Source: an uncultured Coleofasciculus sp. (GTDB lineage Bacteria > Cyanobacteriota > Cyanobacteriia > Cyanobacteriales > Coleofasciculaceae). Taken from it: 6,872 bases of DNA. Under the pieces are notes generated by a model. It saw only the letters and a list, made by a program, of their open reading frames with translations, ran no database searches and was not told the origin of the DNA. The position numbers and the translations under genes are program-made. The stretch lies in the NCBI GenBank assembly GCA_902805485.1, contig CADCTM010000869.1, positions 1-6,872 of the forward strand, read 5' to 3'. Positions 1 through 5,976 of the stretch are shown in pieces; the stretch's first letter is position 1; each line of letters opens with the position of its first letter.

Positions 1-45
1 GCCCCTAGCTCATAACCCCTCTCACTTACGGAGCAAATACTGTCT

Positions 46-771
46 ATGTCTGCCCACCAAAAACTCTACGAAGGCAAAGCGAAAATTCTTTATACTACCG
101 ATGATCCAGAGATTCTACTCACCCACTTCAAAGATGATGCTACCGCCTTCAATGCCCAAAAGCGGGGTCAAATCGAGAAGAAGGGTGAAATAAACTGTGC
201 GATCGCGACTCACTTATTCAAGTTACTAGAAGACTCAGGCATTCCCACACACTTCATCGACCAAGTAGCCCCAAACCAAATGCGGGTCAAAAGTGTCAAA
301 ATTTTAGCCTTGGAGGTAGTCGTCCGGAACATTGCCGCCGGCAGTCTGTGTCAACAAACTGGGCTACCAGTGGGGAAGGTATTGCCAACCCCATTAGTAG
401 AATTTTATTTCAAGAACGATAGTTTGGGAGACCCCTTGTTAACTCGCGATCGCTTATTCCTCATGGAACTAGCCACGCCAGAACAACTAAACCAGCTAAT
501 TGACCAAGCGTTGCAAATTAACACGATTCTTACAGCTTTCTTCAATCGATGTCAGATTACCCTAGTAGACTTCAAGCTAGAATTCGGGATCACTGCTACT
601 GGGCAGCTAATCTTGGCAGATGAAATCAGCCCCGATACCTGCCGTCTTTGGAACCAAGCCGAAACTGATCCCGACCGACGCGTGATGGACAAAGACCGAT
701 TTCGTCGCGATTTGGGAAATGTAGAAGATGCCTACCAGCAAGTGCTAGAGAGAGTTCTAGCAACACTATAA
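46..771 (+). CDS. purC: Phosphoribosylaminoimidazole-succinocarboxamide synthase (SAICAR synthetase)
   Basis: This cytoplasmic enzyme of de novo purine synthesis uses ATP to join CAIR and L-aspartate, giving SAICAR. The 241-residue length is normal for the single-domain bacterial enzyme. The N-terminus carries YEGKAK (8-13), typical of the nucleotide-binding lobe. The two family signatures are visible: LEVVVRNIAAGS (89-100) and LVDFKLEFG (173-181). They are followed by ADEISPDTCRLW (191-202), part of the active site. The C-terminal helix (RFRRDLGNVEDAYQQVLERV) is also typical. The ATG at 46 fits the family start and has a modest Shine-Dalgarno-like CGGAG at 29-33, 12 nt upstream. The stop TAA ends at 771. 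Two HIP1 octamers lie inside the gene. It precedes the outer-membrane cluster, but the 154-nt gap and unrelated role suggest no functional coupling. Confidence 0.97.
   Translation: MSAHQKLYEGKAKILYTTDDPEILLTHFKDDATAFNAQKRGQIEKKGEINCAIATHLFKLLEDSGIPTHFIDQVAPNQMRVKSVKILALEVVVRNIAAGSLCQQTGLPVGKVLPTPLVEFYFKNDSLGDPLLTRDRLFLMELATPEQLNQLIDQALQINTILTAFFNRCQITLVDFKLEFGITATGQLILADEISPDTCRLWNQAETDPDRRVMDKDRFRRDLGNVEDAYQQVLERVLATL
199..206. repeat. HIP1 octamer GCGATCGC, first of six copies
   Basis: The palindrome GCGATCGC occurs at 199-206, 446-453, 4036-4043, 5597-5604, 6600-6607 and 6840-6847. All six copies are inside coding sequence (two in purC, one each in lpxC and lpxA, two in lpxB). A random sequence of this length would hold about 0.1 copy. 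HIP1 over-representation is a well-known genomic signature of many cyanobacteria, so this is the main compositional evidence for the phylum. No copy lies in the long Omp85 gene. Confidence 0.95.
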
Positions 772-925
772 GGAGATAGTTTCAAAGATTAGCGCAAAGC
801 TTATTACCAAAACTAGCAACAGACAATGGACAATGGACAACAAATCAAAAGCCGATCGCATTGCCAAACGTGGTAGCAAACCGCTGCTGCGCGGCGCCGA
901 TCGCCTCATAAGTTGACTTGCATAA
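772..925. other. purC-Omp85 intergenic region
   Basis: This stretch holds no gene that I can support. It contains a short heptamer array (822-842) and a 9-bp direct repeat GCCGATCGC at 851-859 and 896-904, each copy one base short of a HIP1 octamer. A small stem CCGC/GCGG (881-884 with 891-894) lies between those copies. A TTGACT at 913-918 resembles a -35 box but has no matching -10 at the right distance, so no promoter is called. Transcription of the downstream gene probably begins somewhere here, but the sequence does not show where. Confidence 0.6.
822..842 (+). repeat. Short heptanucleotide tandem repeat (GACAATG type)
   Basis: Two perfect units GACAATG (822-828 and 829-835) are followed by a diverged unit GACAACA (836-842). 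Heptamer arrays of this sort (STRR sequences) are common between genes in filamentous cyanobacteria. The array differs from the TTATTAG/TAATGAC-type heptamers further right. No function is evident. Confidence 0.65.
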
Positions 926-3307
926 ATGTGGTGTGTGGACGTGTCAAAAAACCTCAAACAAATGCGCTTATCTCCCTTTTTAGTAGCTTTGCTTGCTACC
1001 TCAGCAACGATTAGTTTCTCCAAACCAATCACCGGGCAAACAATTAGCCCTTCGATCGCCAAACCGACAGAACCGCTCAATCTAGCTGAGGCGATGCCGA
1101 CGACGGATGCCCCTTCTATCTCTCAACCGATATACGTTAACCAAGAGGCTGTTCCTGTCGATGTATCTGCCCAGCTAAGTGGCGTCAAATCAACGACGGC
1201 AGGTAATGTCGTCGTCCAGACAACTCCCTTGCCAGAATTCTCCAGCATAAAACCGATAACAGCACAAGCCCCAAATCAAGAAATACCAACACCAACACCA
1301 ACACCAGCCCCGACACCAACACCAGAACCCCCGCCCATATTTGCACCAACACCAGCTCCAGCCCCAACGCCAACACCAACCCCAGCCCCAACCCCAACCC
1401 CAGCTCCAGCTCCAGCTCCAGCCCCAACACCAACCCCAACACCAGCTCCAGCCCCAACGCCAACACCAACCCCAGCGTCACCTGAACCTCAATCTCAGCC
1501 TCCTGCTGCACCAGAAGCGCGAGTACTAGTAGCAGAAGTATTTGTTAGCGGCGCACAAGGGCAACTAGAAGAAGAAATTTTTCGTGTAATTGGGACTCGA
1601 CCTGGACAGGCAACCACCCGTTCTCAGTTGCAGGCAGATGTAAATGCAATCTTTGCCACAGGGTTCTTTGCCAACGTTGATGTCAGGCCAGAAGACACTC
1701 CTTTAGGGGTTCGCGTCACATTTATTGTGGAGCCAAACCCGGTATTGCGTCAGGTGACAGTAAACACCGTGCCAGAAAATGCCAACAGGCGCGTTCTACC
1801 GCAACAAGTCGTCGATGACATCTTCGGCAAGCAGTACGGTCAAATCTTGAACTTCCGGCAACTCCAATCAGGCATCCAAGAGTTAAACAGGTGGTACAAA
1901 GATAACGGTTTTGACCTGGCTCAAGTTGTTGATGCCTCAAAAGTTAACCCGGATGGCAATGTCACCTTAATCGTTGCCGAAGGAGTCGTCGAAGATATTC
2001 GGGTTCGCTATCTCAACAAAGAAGGACAGGAGAGGAATGAGCAAAACGAACCCGTGCGCGGTCGCACCCGTGAATTTATCATTACGCGAGAAGTAGAGTT
2101 AAAGACAGGAGATGTCTTTAACCGACAGACCGCAGAAAGAGATTTGCGCCGCGTTTTTAGTCTAGGGATTTTTGACGATGTGCGGCTTTCCTTTGCCCCA
2201 GGTCAAGACCCGCGCCGAGTGGTTGTAGTTGTAGACGTAATTGAGAAGAATACAGGCTCAATCGCGGCAGGTGCGGGGATCAGTTCTGCCAGTGGTTTGT
2301 TCGGATCAGTCAGCTATCAACAGCAAAACCTGGGGGGCAATAACCAGACCTTGGGGGCAGAAGTACAGCTCGGTGTACGGGAGTTGCTATTTGATCTAAA
2401 CTTTACAGACCCTTGGATTGCCGGCGACCCTTACCGCACCTCTTACACAGTTAATGCTTTCCGCCGTCGCTCGATTTCGCTAATCTTTGATGGCGGTGAG
2501 ACAGAAGTTGACTTGCCCAATGGCGATCGGCCCCGAATCGTGCGGACTGGCGCCGGCATTAGCTTTGTTCGTCCCTTATCACGAGATGTCTTTAAACCAG
2601 CCGAATGGGTCGCCTCAGCCGGACTACAGTATCAAAGGATTTCCATACGAGATAGCGATGGCGAACTCAGCCCCAAAGATGAGCTGGGTAACGACTTGAG
2701 CTTTAGTCGAGAGGGGCGAGACGACCTGTTGACCCTCCAGTTAGGTGCAGTCCGAGATCGCCGCAACAATGCGCTACGCCCTACCAGTGGCTCTCTCGCG
2801 CGGTTTGGTGTTGAACAGTCCGTCCCCGTTGGACTGGGAAGCATCTTCCTCACCCGCTTGCGGGGAAACTACAGCTACTACATCCCCGTTAACTTCACCA
2901 GATTCGCTAAGGGACCTCAAGCTCTTGCCTTTAATCTTCAAGGAGGCACAATCATCGGAGATTTGCCGCCTTACGAAGCCTTTTCCCTCGGTGGTTCTAA
3001 CTCAGTGCGGGGCTACGGTGAAGGCGATGTTGGGGCAGGGCGCAGTTTCATCCAGGCAACGGCGGAATATCGCTTCCCGGTTATCTCAGTGATCAGCGGC
3101 GCTCTATTTGTAGACTTTGCCAGCGACCTCGGTTCAGGCAGCAGCGTCCCAGGTAATCCCGCAGCCGTGCGAGGCAAACCTGGAAATGGCTTGGGCTTTG
3201 GACTTGGTGTCCGGGTACAGTCACCACTCGGTCCGATTCGCGTGGACTTTGGTTTTAGTGACAATGGTGACAACCGCATCCACTTTGGCATCGGTGAACG
3301 TTTTTAA
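926..3307 (+). CDS. bamA: Outer-membrane beta-barrel assembly protein, Omp85/BamA family, three POTRA domains
   Basis: This is the outer-membrane insertase that folds beta-barrel proteins, related to BamA and chloroplast Toc75. Numbering from ATG 926 gives 793 residues: a basic then hydrophobic signal peptide (about 8-37), a low-complexity stretch, a Pro/Thr/Ala linker (121-183), POTRA domains at about 200-270, 272-352 and 355-440, then a C-terminal barrel from about 445. The conserved barrel-loop motif VRGY is at 694-697. The protein ends in IHFGIGERF, with the terminal Phe expected of a barrel beta-signal. Three POTRAs rather than five is the known cyanobacterial arrangement. The start is uncertain: ATG 926, GTG 941 and ATG 962 (MRLSPFLVALL) all keep a signal peptide and none has a Shine-Dalgarno sequence. 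ATG 962 gives the most compact signal peptide. Its position just before lpxC supports an envelope role. Confidence 0.95.
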   Translation: MWCVDVSKNLKQMRLSPFLVALLATSATISFSKPITGQTISPSIAKPTEPLNLAEAMPTTDAPSISQPIYVNQEAVPVDVSAQLSGVKSTTAGNVVVQTTPLPEFSSIKPITAQAPNQEIPTPTPTPAPTPTPEPPPIFAPTPAPAPTPTPTPAPTPTPAPAPAPAPTPTPTPAPAPTPTPTPASPEPQSQPPAAPEARVLVAEVFVSGAQGQLEEEIFRVIGTRPGQATTRSQLQADVNAIFATGFFANVDVRPEDTPLGVRVTFIVEPNPVLRQVTVNTVPENANRRVLPQQVVDDIFGKQYGQILNFRQLQSGIQELNRWYKDNGFDLAQVVDASKVNPDGNVTLIVAEGVVEDIRVRYLNKEGQERNEQNEPVRGRTREFIITREVELKTGDVFNRQTAERDLRRVFSLGIFDDVRLSFAPGQDPRRVVVVVDVIEKNTGSIAAGAGISSASGLFGSVSYQQQNLGGNNQTLGAEVQLGVRELLFDLNFTDPWIAGDPYRTSYTVNAFRRRSISLIFDGGETEVDLPNGDRPRIVRTGAGISFVRPLSRDVFKPAEWVASAGLQYQRISIRDSDGELSPKDELGNDLSFSREGRDDLLTLQLGAVRDRRNNALRPTSGSLARFGVEQSVPVGLGSIFLTRLRGNYSYYIPVNFTRFAKGPQALAFNLQGGTIIGDLPPYEAFSLGGSNSVRGYGEGDVGAGRSFIQATAEYRFPVISVISGALFVDFASDLGSGSSVPGNPAAVRGKPGNGLGFGLGVRVQSPLGPIRVDFGFSDNGDNRIHFGIGERF
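1286..1477 (+). repeat. Coding Pro-Thr-Pro-Ala repeat (linker of the Omp85 protein)
   Basis: About 64 codons alternate Pro with Thr or Ala (residues 121-184). They are broken once by EPPPIFA (134-140), and a Pro/Ser/Gln-rich tail follows to about residue 196. The DNA is a degenerate CCNRCN hexamer repeat made mostly of CCA, CCC, ACA, ACC and GCC/GCT codons. Such Pro-alternating chains are stiff and extended. Placed between the signal peptide and POTRA1, this one would lie in the periplasm. A role in reaching through or touching peptidoglycan is inference. Hexamer repeats of this type change length easily by slippage. Confidence 0.9.
1346..1476 (+). repeat. 41-bp exact direct repeat within the Pro-rich linker
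   Basis: Bases 1346-1386 are repeated exactly at 1436-1476, 90 bp apart. The offset is exactly 30 codons, so the frame is kept. Both copies match at mixed synonymous codons (for example CCA GCT CCA GCC CCA ACG), which independent convergence on the same peptide would not require. This indicates a recent in-frame duplication or slippage event. Confidence 0.85.
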
Positions 3308-3310
3308 TGA

Positions 3311-3366
3311 GTTATTAGTCATTGGTTATTAGTTATTAGCCCTGATTAGTAACCAATAGTTAATAG
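3311..3366 (+). repeat. Heptamer array folding into a long hairpin downstream of the Omp85 gene
   Basis: Four heptamer units follow the stop codon almost directly: GTTATTA (3311-3317), GTCATTG (3318-3324), GTTATTA (3325-3331) and GTTATTA (3332-3338). An inverted, diverged copy of the array follows. Bases 3312-3335 pair with 3343-3366 around a 7-nt loop: 17 Watson-Crick pairs, 6 G-U pairs and one C/A mismatch. The hairpin is AT-rich and has no T-run after it, so it is not a standard rho-independent terminator. It could still stabilise the 3' end of the upstream message. Its last three bases overlap the next palindrome. Confidence 0.7.
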
Positions 3367-3440
3367 ACCTGTTATGTAAGTCGAATTCACCCCCCAACGG
3401 AGGTTATGGGGGTCAGGTTTTGACTTATGCCACAGGTCTA
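3364..3440. mobile_element. MITE-like palindromic element with 9-bp terminal inverted repeats
   Basis: The ends TAGACCTGT (3364-3372) and ACAGGTCTA (3432-3440) are perfect inverted repeats. Inside them two mismatches and two G-U pairs lead to TAAGTCGAA (3377-3385) opposite TTTGACTTA (3419-3427), eight Watson-Crick pairs and one G-U. An internal loop follows, then a stem CCCCCA/TGGGGG (3391-3396 with 3407-3412). If the outer TA on each side is a target duplication, the element is 73 bp and resembles non-autonomous elements mobilised by TA-targeting transposases, such as IS630/Tc1-mariner or some IS5-type elements. It encodes no protein. The family assignment is inference. The alternative is a fixed regulatory hairpin in the lpxC leader. 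Confidence 0.5.
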
Positions 3441-3453
3441 CTTGATTAATCTC

Positions 3454-3459
3454 AAAGGA
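3454..3459 (+). promoter_or_regulatory. Ribosome binding site deciding the lpxC start
   Basis: AAAGGA lies 6 nt before the ATG at 3466, an ideal position. The in-frame ATG at 3427 has no such site and sits inside the palindromic element, so this site favours the downstream start. Confidence 0.75.
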
Positions 3460-3465
3460 CAAATA

Positions 3466-4356
3466 ATGACTAAATACGTTCTAGGTAGTAATTTTGAACG
3501 TTCAGGTGTCGGACTGCACAGTGGCATCTTCACAACAGTGCGGGTGCTGCCAGGGTTGTCAGGAGAAGGACGTTATTTTGTTCGGGTTGACCTACCTGGG
3601 ACACCGAGCATCCCAGCAAAAGTCGAGGCGGTTAATGAAACGACGCTTTCGACTGAACTGCGGACAGCAATTGCAATGAATGGCATCCCCACCCAGGAAA
3701 CGGCAAGCGTGCGGACGGTGGAACATCTGTTAGCGGCATTGGCAGCGAGTGGTGTTGAGGATGCCCGAATTGAAATTGATGGTCCAGAAGTCCCGCTTTT
3801 AGATGGTTCCGCTAAAAATTGGGTGGAGGCAATTACCGAGGCAGGAGTGGTGGCAAAATCGGAAACGTCGTCGGCGCTTGTCTTACAAGAACCCGTGACG
3901 GTGTATCAAGGCGATGCATTTGTAACGGCATTACCCGCACCCAGTACCCGCTTTACCTATGGGATTGACTTTGATTTACCTGCAATTGGCAATCAATGGC
4001 ATAGCTGGATGCCTGGGGAGGTGAGTTTTGCCGAAGCGATCGCACCGGCACGAACTTTTGGTTTGGCTTATCAAATCGAACAGTTACAAAATCGCGGTTT
4101 AATAAAAGGGGGCAGTTTGGAAAATGCACTAGTTTGTGGCGAACAAGGATGGCTTAATGGCCCTTTACGATTTTCAAATGAACCAGTGCGTCATAAACTT
4201 TTAGATTTAGTAGGGGATTTAAGTTTATTAGGCAATTTTCCTGTCGCTCACTTCCTCGCCTACAAAGCCAGTCATAATTTGCATATCCAACTTGCAAAAA
4301 AGCTGGCATTGGTTTTCAGTGAGTATGGGCAAGAGAAATCTGCCTTTACCCAGTGA
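3466..4356 (+). CDS. lpxC: UDP-3-O-acyl-N-acetylglucosamine deacetylase
   Basis: This zinc enzyme carries out the first committed step of lipid A synthesis, removing acetate from UDP-3-O-acyl-GlcNAc in the cytoplasm. With the ATG at 3466 it has 296 residues, close to the usual 300 or so. Family motifs are complete: GVGLHSG (14-20), TLSTEL (60-65), TVEHLLAAL (84-92), GPEVPLLDGSA (106-116), RHKLLDLVGDL (242-252) and the His in YKASHNLHIQL (266-276). By comparison with E. coli LpxC, the zinc ligands should be His87, His243 and Asp247, with Glu86 and His270 as catalytic residues. An upstream in-frame ATG (3427) would add 13 residues, but it lies in a repeat and lacks a ribosome site. Stop TGA at 4354-4356. 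fabZ follows after 74 nt. Confidence 0.96.
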   Translation: MTKYVLGSNFERSGVGLHSGIFTTVRVLPGLSGEGRYFVRVDLPGTPSIPAKVEAVNETTLSTELRTAIAMNGIPTQETASVRTVEHLLAALAASGVEDARIEIDGPEVPLLDGSAKNWVEAITEAGVVAKSETSSALVLQEPVTVYQGDAFVTALPAPSTRFTYGIDFDLPAIGNQWHSWMPGEVSFAEAIAPARTFGLAYQIEQLQNRGLIKGGSLENALVCGEQGWLNGPLRFSNEPVRHKLLDLVGDLSLLGNFPVAHFLAYKASHNLHIQLAKKLALVFSEYGQEKSAFTQ

Positions 4357-4367
4357 GAAAATCAAAT

Positions 4368-4396
4368 TGAGCCAAATACCCTGTCTCCTTGGCTTG
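4368..4396 (+). other. Short hairpin in the lpxC-fabZ gap
   Basis: AGCCAA (4370-4375) pairs with TTGGCT (4389-4394), extended by two G-U pairs (4368-4369 with 4395-4396), around a 13-nt loop. It lies 11 nt past the lpxC stop and 34 nt before the fabZ ATG. No T-run follows, so it is not a clear terminator. A stem this short can arise by chance. Confidence 0.35.
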
Positions 4397-4430
4397 TAAC
4401 CACCGCCCAACGCTCCAACTCAATATTGTC

Positions 4431-4940
4431 ATGTCCATACTGACCGACGTTAATCACACTAACTCTGTAGAAACCGCACAATTTCCTAAGGACGAGTCAT
4501 CTCAAAAAGTGATTTTTACCCTGGAAGACATCCAGAAAATCCTACCTCACCGCTATCCGTTCGCCTTGGTCGATCGGATTATTGAATACGTTCCCGGAAA
4601 ACTCGCTGTTGGCATTAAGAATGTCACCTTCAACGAACCCCACTTTCAAGGACATTTTCCAGGACGCCCTCTGATGCCTGGAGTGCTTATTGTCGAAGCA
4701 ATGGCTCAAGTTGGTGGGATCGTCTTAACTCAACTACCGGATATGGAAGGCGGTTTATTTGTCTTCGCGGGGATTGACAAAGTGCGCTTTCGTCGTCCCG
4801 TCGTCCCCGGCGACCAATTGGTCATGACGACGGAACTGTTAACCATTAAGCGCCGTCGTTTTGGAAAGATGCAAGCTCGTGCCGTCGTTGATGGTCAGCG
4901 AGTTGCTGAAGGCGAACTGATGTTTTCTCTGGTAGATTAA
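4431..4940 (+). CDS. fabZ: 3-hydroxyacyl-[acyl-carrier-protein] dehydratase FabZ
   Basis: FabZ dehydrates 3-hydroxyacyl-ACP to trans-2-enoyl-ACP in fatty-acid elongation, drawing on the same 3-hydroxyacyl-ACP pool that lipid A acyltransferases use. From ATG 4431 the protein has 169 residues. A non-conserved N-terminal tail of about 26 residues precedes the hotdog-fold core, which begins FTLEDIQKILPHRYPFALVD (29-48). The catalytic His75 lies in HFQGHFPGRPLMPG and Glu89 in VEAMAQ, 14 residues apart as in E. coli FabZ. The conserved FAGIDKVRFRRPVVPGD segment follows. The frame is open upstream to a TTG at 4389, but that codon lies in a hairpin stem and is less likely. No clear Shine-Dalgarno sequence precedes the ATG. 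Its place between lpxC and lpxA matches the usual fabZ-lpxA pairing. Confidence 0.95.
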   Translation: MSILTDVNHTNSVETAQFPKDESSQKVIFTLEDIQKILPHRYPFALVDRIIEYVPGKLAVGIKNVTFNEPHFQGHFPGRPLMPGVLIVEAMAQVGGIVLTQLPDMEGGLFVFAGIDKVRFRRPVVPGDQLVMTTELLTIKRRRFGKMQARAVVDGQRVAEGELMFSLVD

Positions 4941-4959
4941 AATTCCCTAGACGGAATGC

Positions 4960-5000
4960 TGTTGTTTGTTGTCATAGTCACAGACAACTTATAAACAACA
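4960..5000 (+). other. Strong hairpin in the fabZ-lpxA gap
   Basis: TGTTGTTT (4960-4967) pairs perfectly with AAACAACA (4993-5000). Directly inside, GTTGTC (4968-4973) pairs with GACAAC (4983-4988). A 4-nt bulge TTAT (4989-4992) separates the two stems on the right side, and a 9-nt loop closes the tip. That makes 14 Watson-Crick pairs. No T-tract follows, so a terminator is unlikely. An RNA processing or stability element between two co-transcribed genes is possible. The lpxA start is 27 nt further on. Confidence 0.6.
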
Positions 5001-5027
5001 ATCTTATCTAAATCTCACCCACACAAG

Positions 5028-5837
5028 ATGGCAACACTAATTCATCCTACCGCTGTAATCCACCCAGGCGCTCAACTTCACCCGACGGTAAAAATAGGTG
5101 CTTATGCGGTGATTGGAGAGAAGGTGAGGGTTGGACCAGAAACAACCATTGGCGCTCATGTAGTGCTGGAGGGACTAACCGAGATTGGCGCGAGGAATCA
5201 AATCTTTACAGGGGCGGTAATTGGCTCAGAACCCCAGGATCTTAAATATGATGGTGCCTCGACTTGGGTAAGAATTGGCGACAATAACCGCATTCGCGAG
5301 TATGTCACGATTAACCGTGCAACTGGTGCAGGTGATGCAACGGTAATTGGCAACGGTAATCTGCTGATGGCTTACGTCCACGTTGCACATGATTGCTGGA
5401 TTGGTGATTCGGTTGTAATTGCTAATAATTTAGCGATGGCGGGTCATGTTCATATTGAGTCCAAGGCAGTGATTGGGGGCGGTGTGGCGATTCATCAATT
5501 TGTCCATATCGGGCGTCTGGCAATGGTGGGGGGAATGAGCCGGATTGACCGTGATGTGCCGCCTTATATGCTGGTTGAAGGCAATCCGTCACGAGTGCGA
5601 TCGCTTAATTTAGTCGGTCTAAAACGGGCGGGAATGACCGCAAGCCAACTGGGACTGCTCAAAAAGGCATTCCGCACCCTCTACCGCTCTGGATACACGC
5701 TCAGTGATGCCCTAGAACACTTCGACTTATTGCCAGAGAATGAATATCTGGGACACCTGCGCCGCTTTTTACAATTGTCCCAGATGGAAAAACGCCGGGG
5801 TCTAATTCCGGGTCGTCGTCTTAAAGGTGAAGATTGA
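5028..5837 (+). CDS. lpxA: Acyl-[ACP]--UDP-N-acetylglucosamine O-acyltransferase
   Basis: LpxA moves a 3-hydroxyacyl chain from ACP to the 3-OH of UDP-GlcNAc, the reversible first reaction of lipid A synthesis. The 269 residues are normal for the family. Residues 1 to about 185 form hexapeptide repeats of the left-handed beta-helix (IHPTAVIHPGAQLHPTVKIG and onward). A helical C-terminal domain follows (about 190-255, starting near LVGLKRAGMTASQL). The catalytic His is His121 in VHVAHDCWIGD, matching E. coli His125. IHQFVHIG (155-162) and DVPPYMLVEGNP (176-187) are also typical. Position 169 is Gly, the residue that in E. coli (Gly173) allows a long acyl chain. The ATG fits the family start, though no good Shine-Dalgarno sequence is present. 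Stop TGA ends at 5837. fabZ lies 87 nt upstream and lpxB 162 nt downstream. Confidence 0.97.
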   Translation: MATLIHPTAVIHPGAQLHPTVKIGAYAVIGEKVRVGPETTIGAHVVLEGLTEIGARNQIFTGAVIGSEPQDLKYDGASTWVRIGDNNRIREYVTINRATGAGDATVIGNGNLLMAYVHVAHDCWIGDSVVIANNLAMAGHVHIESKAVIGGGVAIHQFVHIGRLAMVGGMSRIDRDVPPYMLVEGNPSRVRSLNLVGLKRAGMTASQLGLLKKAFRTLYRSGYTLSDALEHFDLLPENEYLGHLRRFLQLSQMEKRRGLIPGRRLKGED

Positions 5838-5858
5838 GTTATTGGTTATTAGTCACTA
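5838..5858 (+). repeat. Heptamer array directly after the lpxA stop
   Basis: Three units, GTTATTG, GTTATTA and GTCACTA, begin on the base after the lpxA stop codon. The same unit family follows the Omp85 gene at 3311. Bases 5841-5858 can pair with 5977-5994 of the next array, 17 of 18 positions counting one G-U, which would enclose the whole gap. Confidence 0.7.
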
Positions 5859-5863
5859 GAATA

Positions 5864-5938
5864 CCTGGCGAATAGAATTCGCGGTTACACAAACTTTCGT
5901 CCGTATGCGCGGGCTAAAATCCTGGTTCGAGCCGATTT
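5864..5938. repeat. Probable degraded copy of a palindromic intergenic repeat
   Basis: This non-coding stretch contains GCGAAT/ATTCGC (5868-5873 with 5877-5882, a 6-bp stem with a 3-nt loop). It then continues with GCGGTTACACAAAC, a CCGTATGCGCGGGCTAAA segment and AATCCTGGTT. From memory, this order of words resembles an abundant palindromic element found between genes of filamentous cyanobacteria (GAATTCGCGGCTACACAAAC followed by CCGCCTGCGCGGACTAA). The right arm of that palindrome is missing or decayed here. The match is from recall and was not checked against a database. Confidence 0.45.
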
Positions 5939-5976
5939 AATCTAAGTAATGTGATTCTTGCAAGAAGTCTAATAAA

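Noticed and set aside
913..941. Promoter with TTGACT at 913-918
   Set aside because: No -10-like hexamer occurs about 17 nt downstream; that region reads GTGGACGTG and may already be coding.
766..1080. Minus-strand open frame of 104 codons across the purC-Omp85 gap
   Set aside because: It overlaps the purC end and the Omp85 signal peptide, resembles no family I know and crosses repeat sequence.
1286..1477. Possible CRISPR-like or tandem non-coding array
   Set aside because: There are no spaced identical repeats with unique spacers. The periodicity is a coding hexamer in frame with a clear Omp85 protein.
1185..1511. Minus-strand open frame of 108 codons rich in Leu, Gly and Val
   Set aside because: It is the reverse complement of the Pro/Thr/Ala codon repeat. 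The repetitive composition has no stop codons on that strand and explains the open frame.
1341..1529. Second + strand frame reading His-Gln-Leu-Gln-Pro repeats
   Set aside because: It is a shifted reading of the same hexamer repeat inside the Omp85 gene and has no ribosome site or independent support.
3391..3421. Rho-independent terminator from the C/G stem and following TTTT
   Set aside because: The stem is only 6 bp with a 10-nt loop, and the T-run is four bases, displaced by TCAGG. The stem fits better as the tip of the larger palindrome.
3406..3423. Five-codon leader ORF (Met-Gly-Val-Arg-Phe) behind GGAGG in the palindrome loop
   Set aside because: The GGAGG ends only 2 nt before the ATG, too close for efficient initiation, and the bases are explained by the palindrome.
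3427..3465. Upstream ATG start for lpxC, adding 13 residues
   Set aside because: It lies inside the palindromic element, lacks a ribosome site, and the family start plus AAAGGA at 3454-3459 favour 3466.
4389..4430. TTG start for fabZ, adding 14 residues
   Set aside because: The added residues are not part of the FabZ family, the TTG has no ribosome site and it lies in a hairpin stem. ATG 4431 is the simpler choice.
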